A DNA stretch of 31,739 nucleotides from Christensenella sp. UBA6420 (lineage in GTDB: Bacteria; Bacillota; Clostridia; Christensenellales; DTU072). This document shows positions 15,701 through 24,191 of this stretch, one piece after another. The notes beneath the pieces are model-generated. The model ran no database searches, was not told where the DNA came from, and worked only from the letters and a program-made list of their open reading frames with translations. The stretch spans positions 30,673 through 62,411 of the forward strand of contig DJPE01000033.1 in assembly GCA_002439705.1 (NCBI GenBank), in the 5' to 3' direction. The position numbers and the translations under genes are program-made. Numbering within the stretch: the first letter of the stretch is position 1; the number at the start of each line of letters is the position of its first letter.

Positions 15701-18700
15701 GCTCTGTTGCCTATACTCGTCAACGTGGACGGTAAAGCTATATCGGCAAGGGCGGTACAGTTCTTGAATGCGTCGGCGGCTATTTCTTCCAGTCCGTCGC
15801 CCGCGAACTTAACTGCGGTAAGTTTGCTGCTGTTCGAGAACGCCGATTCGCCTATGTATTTAACGCTTGCGGGAATGACGATTTCGTTAATGGTAGCATT
15901 GTTTAAGAACACGTCTTTCATTATGCTCTCGATGCCGTCGGGGATTTCGACTACGTTAATATCGTCGTCTTCGCTTACGGCTGCGGTCGCAGGCACGTAT
16001 TTAATAAGGATTTTACCTATTATAATAAATTGGTCGTTTTCGGTGGCTTCGGGATTAGCGAACGCGGTATCTTTTATTCCGCTGTTTACCAGTCCTTCGA
16101 TTACGTTTACGCCGTCGGCTTTAACGCTCGCAAGCTTGACGCAACCTTTGAACGCGTCGGCACTTATCTTAGTCACCGCGTCGGACAAAGCTACGCTTTC
16201 CAACGCTACGCAACCGCTGAACGTGCTTATCGGCAAAGTATCTGTCGTAGCCTTAGTAAAGTCTGCTTTTCTCAACGAAACGCAGTTTTCAAACACGCTG
16301 TCGCCGAGTTCTGTGATAGCGGGGAGAACTATAGTTTCCAAAGAAGAATTCCTGAACGCACCGTTGTCGATTTTGGTAAGTCTGGACTGCGCGCCGAATA
16401 CCACGTTCTTGACCGAGCTGCCCGCGAAGGCTTCGGCTGCTATTTCGGTAATGCCGTCGGGAATATTTACGGTAGCGTCGCCCGTGTGGTCGTTGTACTT
16501 GGTCAACACGGTACCGACTATCACCATATCCTGATTTCTTAACCACAACGTACCCGTGAACGCGTCGGAACCGATTTCTTTGATTATCGATTCGTCGCGA
16601 TTGCCCGAAGCGTAGGACACGAATTCGAGATTAGTTGCGTTGTAGAAGCATCTTTCGCCTATTATTTTAAGTTCTTTGTTAAGTCTGATTTCCTTTAAGA
16701 AAGCGTTGTCTTTGAAAAGTTCCGCTACGAGAACGGTTACTCCGGCGGGTACGTCGACGGATTCTTTGTCGGATACGTATTCGATAGCCACGTTACCGGC
16801 GAGAATAAATCCGCTGCCGCTTTCGGAAGCCGCGTCGTTTCTTTCGTCAAGATACCACTTGGTATTTTCAAACGCTTCTTTTCCGACTGCTTCCATATCT
16901 ATTCCGTCGGCGAAGACGAATTCTTCCGCGGCGGTGAAATTAGCGAACGCCGCTCCTTCTATTTTTAATATCGTAGAAGGTAAGTTTATCCTGGTCACTG
17001 TCGTATTTACTTCGGATACGGTCGTAGCGAACAATACTTTTACGCCTTCGGGAATAACGATTTCGGTAATCTTATCGCAGGAAACGAAAGCCGCCATATC
17101 GATAGAGTAAATATCGCGTATATCGCCGTTATTGTCTCTGTAACGGGCGGGAATATAAATTTCTCCGTCGGCGGACGCTGCGAGCTTGTTAAGGACATAA
17201 CCGTTTTCGGTCAGAGTAAGGTCGGCGTCGGTAAGGCTACCCTTGTTTACGTCGAAGTATTTTGCGTAGAAAACGGTGTTTTCGGTGACGTTATAGGGGA
17301 ATTCCGCTCTTGCGTAAGCTCCGTCTTTCGACACGAACCAACCGCTGAAAACGTAACCTTCGAATTCGGGAGCCGTAGGAGCGGCGTTTACGTACAAGGT
17401 GTCGTTAAGGGCGGGCATATTCAAAGCTCCGTTCGCCGCGAAACCTTCGTACATTCTGAATTCCACGGTGGGAGCGGAAGTTCTTATCGTTATTTCGGGA
17501 TAGTTTTTCAAAGCCGAAGTGTCGGCTCCGCCCGATACGTAGAAAGTGTATCCCGTGGCGGGGAACACGTCTGCGGGAATTTCGTCCAAAGCAAGCAAGC
17601 CTGCCGAACCTTTGAACTCTATGGACTTAATAGAGTGTCCGTAATTATTGAAGAACGCCTTTTCGCCTATCGAAGTCACGCTCGCGCTGAACACTATATA
17701 TTCTATTCCGCTGCATTCGCTGAAAGCGTAGCTGCCGATACTCGTCACGGTGGTGACGGTGAAATCTACCTTTTTAATGGAAGAGCAACCCGCAAACGCA
17801 AAGCCCGCTATCGAAGAAAATCTGTTGATAAAGCTTATATCTTCCAATGAAGAACAATTGCCGAACGCGCTCGAAACGCCGTTGTTTACGGCAAAACCGA
17901 TTACTTCGGGGATATCCACTCTTACGAGAGAGCCGCATCCGTAGAAAGCTCTTACGGGGATGAGTCCTGCGTTAATTCTCTTCGGGATATAAACGGAAGT
18001 GAGACCGAAACAGCCTTCGAACGCGCTTACGCCCAGACTTACCACTTCGGGAAGAGTAACGTCGATGAGCTTTTCGCACCCGAAGAAGGCTTCGTCGTCC
18101 ACGAAAGTAACTTTGTTTACGTCGATATTTTCGAGAGAAGCGCAGTTCTTGAACGCGCCCGCTCCTATTTTAAGCACCGAATCGGGGAGAGAAATCGCGG
18201 TAATATCGCTACCCTGGAAGAACGCTTCGGGTATTTCGGTTACTCCCGCGAGAGATTCGGCGGTGACTACGGTGGGATTTTCTATCTCGGATAAGAAGTT
18301 GTACGCGATAAGAACGTTACCCAAAACCAAAACGTTGGTCTTATTTCCGAGAGCGGTTTCTTCAAAGCCGGTCACGGTATAGTCCGCTCCGTCGAGCCAA
18401 CCGGCAAATGTTATCTTTTCGAGTGTGGCGCAACCGTTAAGATTGCTCATCGAAGATACTTTCGCTTTTATTTCGAGAGTTTTCAGATTAGCGTATTTTA
18501 CGAAAGCGTTTTTGTCTATAGCCGTTACCGTCACGCCGCCTAAAGTTGCGGGTACGGTTATTGCGGAAGCAGCTTTGTTACCGGAAATTACGGTAGCGGT
18601 CTTGTTGCCGCCGACGGTATTCACTACGTAAACAAGTCCGCTCGCCACGTCGTATTTTACGTTCGTACCCGTAGCGGAGTCGTACGCTACTACGTCCGTC

Positions 18701-21552
18701 CAACCTGCGTTGGCGATAATTTCGGTCATATTTTCCACGCCGCTTACGTTGAGATAGTAGGTGCCTGCGGCTATCTTCGCTTTAAGTTCGTTTACTTCTG
18801 CCACGAAAGAAGTTTCGTCGAAGTTTTCGATTTGTCCGTAGTTAAGTACGAGTCCCGTTACCGTTCCGTTAAAGGTAAAGGTATCGGCTTTCGTCAAAGC
18901 TATCGCTTCCGCTCCCAAAGTAAGAGCGTTTATCGTAGCGCCGGCAAAGTCGGAATTTATCGCGACTACCGCGGTATCGTTTATCTTTTCGGGTACGGTG
19001 TAATCGCCGAGTTTGTTCATCGGATAGAAGCCGAGAGCGTAGCCGTCGCCTTCCTTTACGAACAGAACTCCGTCTTTCGCGGTCAATACCGTGTTCTTAA
19101 CGGCTACCGCTACTTCTTCGAGCGCGGACAACGCCGTTGCGGAAACGCTGAATTCGGATACGTTTTCGCCGAGAGTAATTTTTACGAGCGACGAAAGTCC
19201 GAGAACGACGTAATCTCTGTTCTTAACTATTCCGATATTGTTGCCGAAAGTTATTTCGGTAAGGACGGAAGCGTCTCTTATCACAGCAAGGTCGAACGTA
19301 GCGTAATCTTCGCCTTCGGCTCTCGCCGCGAAAGCTATATTCGCTTTAACAAGGCTTGCCATATCGGCGAACGCTTCCGTTCCGACAGATTTGAGATTTT
19401 GCATATCGAGTTCGGCAATCGCAGTGCCGCGGAAAGCGTTGTTTCCGACGACAGCGATATTGGCGAGACTTCCTACGCTCGCGAGCTTGAACGAACCGAA
19501 GAATGCGTTTTCGCCCACTTCGGTAACGTTGCTTAAATCGATTTTCGTAAGGTCGTCTTCTTCGACGGAACTATCTATATCTCTCGCTCCGATTTTGGTA
19601 ACCTGAGCGGGAAGTACGATTTCGGTAATGCCCTTACTGTTCCTAACGACGGTTCCGTCCAGTTCGGTAAAAGAATTATCTCCCGAAGTGAACGTAATCT
19701 TAATAGCCGCATAGATGGGCGAAGCGTGTTCTTCGTCGTCGTCCGCATAGCTTACTGCGGTAGTTGCGTTTTCAAACACGCCCTTACCGAAAGATTTGAG
19801 TACGGGGAAAGTAATATCGTTGTGGAGAACGGTATTCGCAAAAGCTCCGTCGCCTACGCTTTCCAACGTTTCGGGGAAAGATATAGAAATTATGGTCTTG
19901 CCCGCGAACGCGTCGGCGGCTATTCCGACGACTTTCTTTTCTCCTTCGGTTCCGTTATAGGAAGCGGGGATATAAATATTCTTTGCGTCGCCCGTGTAGG
20001 AAGCTACTATATATCCGTCGGACGTCGCGTCGTAAGTAAAGTTAAGTCCTTCGGTGGGGAGAGAAGAATCGACGGCTACTACGTTGAATTCATGATAAGC
20101 GTCGCCGGGGTTTATACCGAGCTTAACGCCGGCGGAAGTTACGTCTTCGCCGCCGTAGAATACGGACTCTACGTCGTATCCGTCGAATTCGCCCCTGTTT
20201 TTAAGTTTAAGCTCGTCGAGCTTGCTTCTTATATACTCAAGGTCGATTTTGTCTTCGAAAAGCGTAGTAGCGTCTTCTACCGTAGCAGTGACTTCGGTCG
20301 TGTCGCCGCCGGTTGACGAAACGTATTTACCTTTGAACGTGAACACTATCTTGACGGGAGCGTTCTTTCTGTTGTAAACGGGGGTAAGAACGAGATTTCC
20401 GCTTACGGTAATCGTACCGGAATAAGTCTTGCCGTCGTCGCCTTTCCATTGTCCGTTGAAGGTGTATCCTTCTTTGGGCTGAACGTTGGTCTTCAAGGTG
20501 AGCGTAGTTCCGCTCGTTACGGTGACGGACTGATTGCTGCCGTCGTTATATCTTACTGTGAAGGTGCGGTCTTTTACTACCGCTATCATTTTGGTGTCGG
20601 CATTTATAACAGTGGAGGTGTTTTGCCATCTTATGAATTCGAGTCCCTGAGCGGAAAGTTGTCTTCTCGCTTCGTCCTGCTTAGTGGCGTTCTTGCCGGT
20701 GACGACCGACTCCACCAAAGGCTTGCCCGAGGCGGTAATTGCGTACTCGACGCTTTCTTTCGATTCGAACACGTAGAAGTACTGAACCTGATAGGACCTG
20801 TACTTGACGGTCATATAGAAATCTTTTTTGGAAGTGATCGGCACGTCCAGACCTTCCCACGAGAAAGATTCTATCTCCGCCGGGATTACCCAACCGGGAG
20901 CGGTCGCGGTCTGTCCGTGAGCCACGAGCTGAGTGTCGCCTACCTGATTGCCGTTGTAATCGAAGAACCTTACTTCGTACTCGTTGGCGTTGTCGGCGAA
21001 CTTAGCCGTGACGGTGACGTCGGTTTCAACTTTGGCAAGGTCAATTTTATTGCCTGCGTTGTCGAACCAACCGACAAACTCTTTCGTCGCGTCGGAAGCG
21101 GAAGGCGTGGGAGCGTTCGTTATTGCGTCGCCTTTTACTACCGTTCTTTTGCCGAGAGAAGTGCCGTCCGCGTTAATAAACGTGACGGTGACGGTCTCCG
21201 TACCCGCTTCCACGATAAGGACGGATATTACTACCGTCTTACCCTGATAAAAGAGAGTGACGTTCTGCTGGCCGACCGTATTCAGCGCAGCCTTACCTTC
21301 GGTGTTAAGCATCGACGGAGAAGCGGCGATTTCGGTAGTGGTACCGTCGGACGAAGTAACGATAAGTCTAATGTCCGAAACGTTAAACTCACCCGCTACC
21401 GCAACCGAAGGCACGGTGTCTTCGACCACGGAAAGCTCCGCTACGTCCACGTTCTTGCTGCAAGCGGTCAATGCGACGACGGAAAATACGCTTATCAATA
21501 CGATAAGAGCGATAATCCATATTTTCGCACCAGATAATCTCATCTTGTTCAT
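12709..21552 (-). CDS. Giant BspA-like leucine-rich-repeat lipoprotein, 2947 residues
   Basis: The chosen ATG (21552) has GGAGG 9 bases upstream; the ATG at 21570 lies before that site. Residues 11-30 are a hydrophobic signal ending in the lipobox ALTAC, so Cys31 should carry lipid. An Ig-like domain follows (about 35-110), then several InlB/Flg_new-type segments (about 115-400; FVGWFDN, FIRWQN, FNGQWKG). The rest is three blocks of BspA-type LRR_5 repeats (about 505-1355, 1440-2095, 2170-2790; typical unit TSIGSYAFSECSGIEYIVF). The blocks are split by InlB-like repeats near 1365-1435 (GYVFSGWFV) and 2100-2165 (RTFKRWLI). A unique tail of about 150 residues has no cell-wall anchor. Family members bind host proteins or other bacteria. 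The gene stands alone with its own promoter and terminator. Confidence 0.93.
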   Translation of the reverse strand: MNKMRLSGAKIWIIALIVLISVFSVVALTACSKNVDVAELSVVEDTVPSVAVAGEFNVSDIRLIVTSSDGTTTEIAASPSMLNTEGKAALNTVGQQNVTLFYQGKTVVISVLIVEAGTETVTVTFINADGTSLGKRTVVKGDAITNAPTPSASDATKEFVGWFDNAGNKIDLAKVETDVTVTAKFADNANEYEVRFFDYNGNQVGDTQLVAHGQTATAPGWVIPAEIESFSWEGLDVPITSKKDFYMTVKYRSYQVQYFYVFESKESVEYAITASGKPLVESVVTGKNATKQDEARRQLSAQGLEFIRWQNTSTVINADTKMIAVVKDRTFTVRYNDGSNQSVTVTSGTTLTLKTNVQPKEGYTFNGQWKGDDGKTYSGTITVSGNLVLTPVYNRKNAPVKIVFTFKGKYVSSTGGDTTEVTATVEDATTLFEDKIDLEYIRSKLDELKLKNRGEFDGYDVESVFYGGEDVTSAGVKLGINPGDAYHEFNVVAVDSSLPTEGLNFTYDATSDGYIVASYTGDAKNIYIPASYNGTEGEKKVVGIAADAFAGKTIISISFPETLESVGDGAFANTVLHNDITFPVLKSFGKGVFENATTAVSYADDDEEHASPIYAAIKITFTSGDNSFTELDGTVVRNSKGITEIVLPAQVTKIGARDIDSSVEEDDLTKIDLSNVTEVGENAFFGSFKLASVGSLANIAVVGNNAFRGTAIAELDMQNLKSVGTEAFADMASLVKANIAFAARAEGEDYATFDLAVIRDASVLTEITFGNNIGIVKNRDYVVLGLSSLVKITLGENVSEFSVSATALSALEEVAVAVKNTVLTAKDGVLFVKEGDGYALGFYPMNKLGDYTVPEKINDTAVVAINSDFAGATINALTLGAEAIALTKADTFTFNGTVTGLVLNYGQIENFDETSFVAEVNELKAKIAAGTYYLNVSGVENMTEIIANAGWTDVVAYDSATGTNVKYDVASGLVYVVNTVGGNKTATVISGNKAASAITVPATLGGVTVTAIDKNAFVKYANLKTLEIKAKVSSMSNLNGCATLEKITFAGWLDGADYTVTGFEETALGNKTNVLVLGNVLIAYNFLSEIENPTVVTAESLAGVTEIPEAFFQGSDITAISLPDSVLKIGAGAFKNCASLENIDVNKVTFVDDEAFFGCEKLIDVTLPEVVSLGVSAFEGCFGLTSVYIPKRINAGLIPVRAFYGCGSLVRVDIPEVIGFAVNNGVSSAFGNCSSLEDISFINRFSSIAGFAFAGCSSIKKVDFTVTTVTSIGSYAFSECSGIEYIVFSASVTSIGEKAFFNNYGHSIKSIEFKGSAGLLALDEIPADVFPATGYTFYVSGGADTSALKNYPEITIRTSAPTVEFRMYEGFAANGALNMPALNDTLYVNAAPTAPEFEGYVFSGWFVSKDGAYARAEFPYNVTENTVFYAKYFDVNKGSLTDADLTLTENGYVLNKLAASADGEIYIPARYRDNNGDIRDIYSIDMAAFVSCDKITEIVIPEGVKVLFATTVSEVNTTVTRINLPSTILKIEGAAFANFTAAEEFVFADGIDMEAVGKEAFENTKWYLDERNDAASESGSGFILAGNVAIEYVSDKESVDVPAGVTVLVAELFKDNAFLKEIRLNKELKIIGERCFYNATNLEFVSYASGNRDESIIKEIGSDAFTGTLWLRNQDMVIVGTVLTKYNDHTGDATVNIPDGITEIAAEAFAGSSVKNVVFGAQSRLTKIDNGAFRNSSLETIVLPAITELGDSVFENCVSLRKADFTKATTDTLPISTFSGCVALESVALSDAVTKISADAFKGCVKLASVKADGVNVIEGLVNSGIKDTAFANPEATENDQFIIIGKILIKYVPATAAVSEDDDINVVEIPDGIESIMKDVFLNNATINEIVIPASVKYIGESAFSNSSKLTAVKFAGDGLEEIAADAFKNCTALADIALPSTLTSIGNRAFAGSGITEIAIGDAVVTVGERAFYGSKLEYVKIGAGIENLGKEAFANCTDLYKVEWSWTVDVVYTENNVDYNAFDVIIANIEKALKATAEEDHDSFAAYVNGIFAGSSRSVRIYFNRDAYNYMSNGTGKALETFRELTGDVAIYRDGVLPTVSFNHDTSSGQDYFMNSFNAEVIETIGTPSMTGRTFKRWLINGQPLVLPYKVFSDIALTPEWFVNDIDSDSSDELGFTETGAGYVVSRIIKVPEDGILYVPSTVKGKPVVGVKLSVATNADQIKKIVLTNASAFNGLTENVFSAFANLTEISLLDSDNVPSDMKVEDGALYSADGTTLIAYLIRYAEDGETALTDFVVPETVVKIAPYAFVNSGLTSVTVSKNVQVIGAHAFNDELATINFAEGIFITDATRESFENTAWYDGGDNDPNTYGPTMSQYVIDRSTVGLFFTAANILYEYKWISTASALVIPDNVYGFDITVIASDINSGDKITLSDLVLPAGLRKINENAFSKMDVTKSITTKSTVLTDIASNVFDETLYYRNNNDMFILGSVLVKCQNTTGTIVIPEGIVSISDNAFANSQVRNITLPSTLKYIGNSAFFNCTNLVSVSIPAGVTEIGALAFSLCQKLEQVSFNAKDSKLVKIGESAFSECSALTSINVPYTVESVGDKAFMNCRSLSTVNFDYIVVTTNEDNTTTTTVVAKSNLTELGESAFYNCNGLRQISVPNGVSVIKERTFYNCYQLVNVEFDVSLSEVRTIETQAFYGCTSLGGTVDLNNPSLVTLVLPNKLEVIRERAFANCSSLLGVQLNYNVAVIENYAFYGCLRLAKIDVYSATPATISDNTFFRGTDEGNVNPYYNLRIYVRHSVGGTVLDNYKKSGNWALYRDLIHENDDIPTLKFRREISGGTGEPVVDTGELAPASDIVIDPKFSWGTAVFSSWQYFDFKQKEYDAEGNFTGNYVTKNSDPRYLRMIESLSYQTQRDEKGDTHIILVVDYDEMTLNYRSTN

Positions 21553-21561
21553 TTGGTGAAA

Positions 21562-21566
21562 CCTCC
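21562..21566 (-). promoter_or_regulatory. Ribosome binding site that fixes the BspA-like start
   Basis: GGAGG on the minus strand, 9 bases before the ATG at 21552 and 18 before another ATG at 21543. The ATG at 21570 lies upstream of it and cannot use it. Confidence 0.75.
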
Positions 21567-21609
21567 ACATTTCAACTTAGAAAAACTGCAAACAATTACA
21601 GTTATTATA

Positions 21610-21638
21610 ACTATACCATACTCGTCGCCCGATTGCAA
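21610..21638 (-). promoter_or_regulatory. Sigma-A promoter of the BspA-like gene with A+T-rich upstream element
   Basis: TTGCAA (21638-21633), a 17-base spacer and TATAGT (21615-21610) on the minus strand. Just upstream is a very A+T-rich tract with a 14-base palindrome, TATTATATATAATA (21653-21666). It may act as an UP element or a regulator site. Confidence 0.75.
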
Positions 21639-21772
21639 GAGTGAAAATAAATTATTATATATAATATATGCGCGAACGCCTGCACCTTACGCCCGCAAAA
21701 AATCAACAATAAATTAAATTTCCGCCGATTTTTCCGATAAATTTTTTCGTCGATTTTCCAAAAAATTACGAT

Positions 21773-21802
21773 AAAAAACGCCGCCCGTTCCAAGCGACGC
21801 TT
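21773..21802 (-). terminator. Intrinsic terminator of the glycogen operon
   Basis: Minus-strand arms AAGCGTCGCTTG and CGGGCGGCGTTT pair around a 3-base loop with several G-U pairs, followed by a T run. It lies 24 bases past the stop codon at 21826 and closes the operon that starts before the right edge. Confidence 0.75.
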
Positions 21803-21825
21803 AGCTGAATTTTTCGATATTTATG

Positions 21826-22404
21826 TTAATTTTTGTTGTCGGTTTCTTCTATAGAAATCTTCTTCTTTTTCGGGTAAATACGCTTAACCGTCTTGAATTT
21901 AAACTTTTCTTTCGGTACGTTGGTCCTTAAAAAGGCGGCAAGTTCTGTTAATTTTTCTTCCCCTATTTCTTCTTTTTTTAAGTAGTAAAAAATCGCCACT
22001 CCCGCGTAAATATAGATAAATTTTTTCCTTATTACGACGGCTTCTATTTGGGAATAATCGAACTTTTCCGTAGCGATTTGTTCCCCGCCCGCGTTAAGAT
22101 AAACGGCGGTCATAGAATTTTCGTCAAAGTGTATTTTATGATAGGCTATACCCTGCTTTTCCAGTTCCAACTTGTACCCCGACACCGAAGTCCACACGAA
22201 CAAAACCACCGTAATAAGTACGACGAGAAGAGTCACTCCGAAAAATATAAGTATAAGGAACATATCCGCGAACACCTGCAAAAGTATGCCGGCAGCGAGA
22301 AGAACAGCCATAAGGATAATCTCGCGCAAACCGAAATACCTGCGCATATAGTACATGCTGCAATTGAAAAAATCTTTCTTGTTACACTTTACGGTAAAAT
22401 CCAT
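21826..22404 (-). CDS. YcxB-like small membrane protein of unknown function
   Basis: 192 residues. An N-terminal cytoplasmic stretch leads into two adjacent membrane segments (about 28-48 and 50-72). After these come a soluble beta-rich domain (about 75-165) and a Lys-rich tail (RIYPKKKKIS). The layout and the pattern FDYSQIEAVVIRKKFIYIYAG...FYYLKKEEIG resemble YcxB-type proteins, whose C-terminal part is a PH-like fold; the role of the family is not established. AGGAG sits 6 bases before the ATG. The gene is 23 bases after the GH13 gene and before the terminator, so it is co-transcribed with glycogen genes, though a functional link is not evident. Confidence 0.75.
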   Translation of the reverse strand: MDFTVKCNKKDFFNCSMYYMRRYFGLREIILMAVLLAAGILLQVFADMFLILIFFGVTLLVVLITVVLFVWTSVSGYKLELEKQGIAYHKIHFDENSMTAVYLNAGGEQIATEKFDYSQIEAVVIRKKFIYIYAGVAIFYYLKKEEIGEEKLTELAAFLRTNVPKEKFKFKTVKRIYPKKKKISIEETDNKN

Positions 22405-22427
22405 TTTTGCTCCTGTTGTTCGGTTTT

Positions 22428-24191
22428 TTATTGAAAATCGACGTAGAAACTGCCTGCGTCGCGGTCGACGAAAAGGATAATTCCGTCTCTTTTCACCACT
22501 ACCTTCCCGCCCCGTCCGTACACTGTGGCGGGTAAGATAAATTTATCTCTGTGTTCCCGTCTGTATTTTCCCAGATTACGATAATGATTAAGTATATCGT
22601 AGTCGATATTATCCCAGGCGAACGGACGACGGTTTATCGGGTCTTCGAAGCCCTGCATTCCTATCTCGTCGCCGTAATATACGCTCGGTACGCCCGGTAA
22701 GAAAAACTGCAACGCCGAAGCGAGTTTAAGAAGTTTTTTTCCTTTTTCGTACTCTTCTTTACTCAGTTTGTAATTAAGGCGTTCTTTTTTCGTTTCTCCG
22801 CCGTCTGCTCCCGAAAGATAGTTTATAGCCCTTACGGTGTCGTGACTGTCTATAAGAGTAAGGCAGGTATCCAAAGACTGCTTAGGGTAGTTTTCGATAA
22901 TCTGCATCGTTTCCGTCGCGAACTCTTCTCCGCTGCCGCCGGTAAGGAATTTAAGGATAGAAGCCTTAAAAACGTAGTTCATTACGCCGTCAAGGTCTTC
23001 CCCTCTGAAATACTCCCTTTCTTCGCCGTAACTGTATTTAGTGCTTGCGTCTTCCCATACTTCCCCTATAAGGGTAACGTCTCGTCCGCACTTTTTTACC
23101 CTGCGGCGGATTTCCTTGACGAACGTTTCCGACAGTTCGTCCACGACGTCGAGTCGCCAGCCTTTAACCCCTTTATCCGTCCACTTTTTTATTACGCCGT
23201 TTTCGCCGGCGATAAATTCGTGAAAGTCTTTTGCGTCGCGGGCTACCGTAGGCACGACGGTACACCCCCACCAACAGTTGTAATCGTCGGGATAGTCGTA
23301 AAAAGTATACCAGTCGTAATACGGACTCGACTTCGACTGATAAGCCCCCACACTGTCGTAATGACCGAATTTATTAAAGTATATGCTGTCGGCTCCCGTG
23401 TGATTAAACACGCCGTCGAGAATAATTCCCATCCCCTTTTCGTCGGCTCTTTTTATAAGCTCTTCAAAGTCTTCTTCGCTTCCTAAAAGTCCGTCGATTT
23501 TCATATAGTCGCCCGTGTCGTAACGGTGATTTGAAGAACTTTCGAATATCGGCGAAAGATAAATATCGGTCACTCCGAGTTCGTGAAGATAATCGAGCTT
23601 TTCGATAATTCCCTTAAAGTCGCCGCCGTAAAAATCGTTGGCTCTGAACACTCCGTCGGGGTCCTCAATCGTCACGTCTTCTTTCCACGACTTAGTCACG
23701 CCGTAACGCGGTTTTTTATCCTCTCCCGCGTGGAAAAATCTATCGCAAAAAATATGATAAACTACTCCGCCCTTAAAATTATCTGGGGTGGAATAACCGT
23801 TTTGGTATACCGAAAGCTGCCATTCAGGCAACCATTCTCCGATTATCGCTTTACCGTTGCCGTCGTTTCCGACGTAGCTTACGCCGCCGTCTTCGTGATA
23901 AATCTCGAACCTGTAATAGTAAGTACCCGCCCTTTCCACGGTAAAATCCGTTTCGTAATTGACGTAGCCGTGGGCAGTGTCCAGGCGGTTTAACGGATAT
24001 TTGGAAGTATGGTCGTTACGCCGTAAAAAAAGAGCGACGCTTACCGAATTAAGGTAAGTCGCCACGGGAAAAAGTATATGCACCGTCCGACGGGTGTCTA
24101 TCCCGCCGAACGGCGATTTGTAACGGACGTTTCTCGAATCGAAAAGTAATTGACCGCTATACTCTGGTGAGGTTCCAAATACGGGTAGCAT
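22428..24191 (-). CDS. GH13 alpha-glucanase, neopullulanase/cyclomaltodextrinase type
   Basis: 587 residues from the ATG at 24191 (GGAGG only 3 bases upstream; a TTG at 24218 is the alternative). It hydrolyses alpha-glucosidic bonds and probably acts on maltodextrins, pullulan-type or limit-dextrin substrates in the cytoplasm, since no signal peptide is seen. An N-terminal beta domain (about 14-130, LLFDSRNVRYKSPFG) is typical of neopullulanase-like enzymes. The TIM barrel carries region I DGVFNH (259-264), region II GWRLDVVDE with nucleophile Asp348, region III LIGEVWED with acid/base Glu377, and region IV LIDSHDT with His450/Asp451. It overlaps the end of glgP by 35 bases, so coupling is likely. 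It may supply the debranching role, as no glgX-like gene is seen. The exact specificity is open. Confidence 0.88.
   Translation of the reverse strand: MLPVFGTSPEYSGQLLFDSRNVRYKSPFGGIDTRRTVHILFPVATYLNSVSVALFLRRNDHTSKYPLNRLDTAHGYVNYETDFTVERAGTYYYRFEIYHEDGGVSYVGNDGNGKAIIGEWLPEWQLSVYQNGYSTPDNFKGGVVYHIFCDRFFHAGEDKKPRYGVTKSWKEDVTIEDPDGVFRANDFYGGDFKGIIEKLDYLHELGVTDIYLSPIFESSSNHRYDTGDYMKIDGLLGSEEDFEELIKRADEKGMGIILDGVFNHTGADSIYFNKFGHYDSVGAYQSKSSPYYDWYTFYDYPDDYNCWWGCTVVPTVARDAKDFHEFIAGENGVIKKWTDKGVKGWRLDVVDELSETFVKEIRRRVKKCGRDVTLIGEVWEDASTKYSYGEEREYFRGEDLDGVMNYVFKASILKFLTGGSGEEFATETMQIIENYPKQSLDTCLTLIDSHDTVRAINYLSGADGGETKKERLNYKLSKEEYEKGKKLLKLASALQFFLPGVPSVYYGDEIGMQGFEDPINRRPFAWDNIDYDILNHYRNLGKYRREHRDKFILPATVYGRGGKVVVKRDGIILFVDRDAGSFYVDFQ

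Noticed and set aside
20449..21537. Long plus-strand open frame (362 codons) inside the BspA-like gene, and similar ones elsewhere in that gene
   Set aside because: It is antisense to a gene with clear lipoprotein and repeat motifs, has no ribosome site or recognisable domain, and results from the codon bias (few TTA, CTA or TCA codons) of the true strand.
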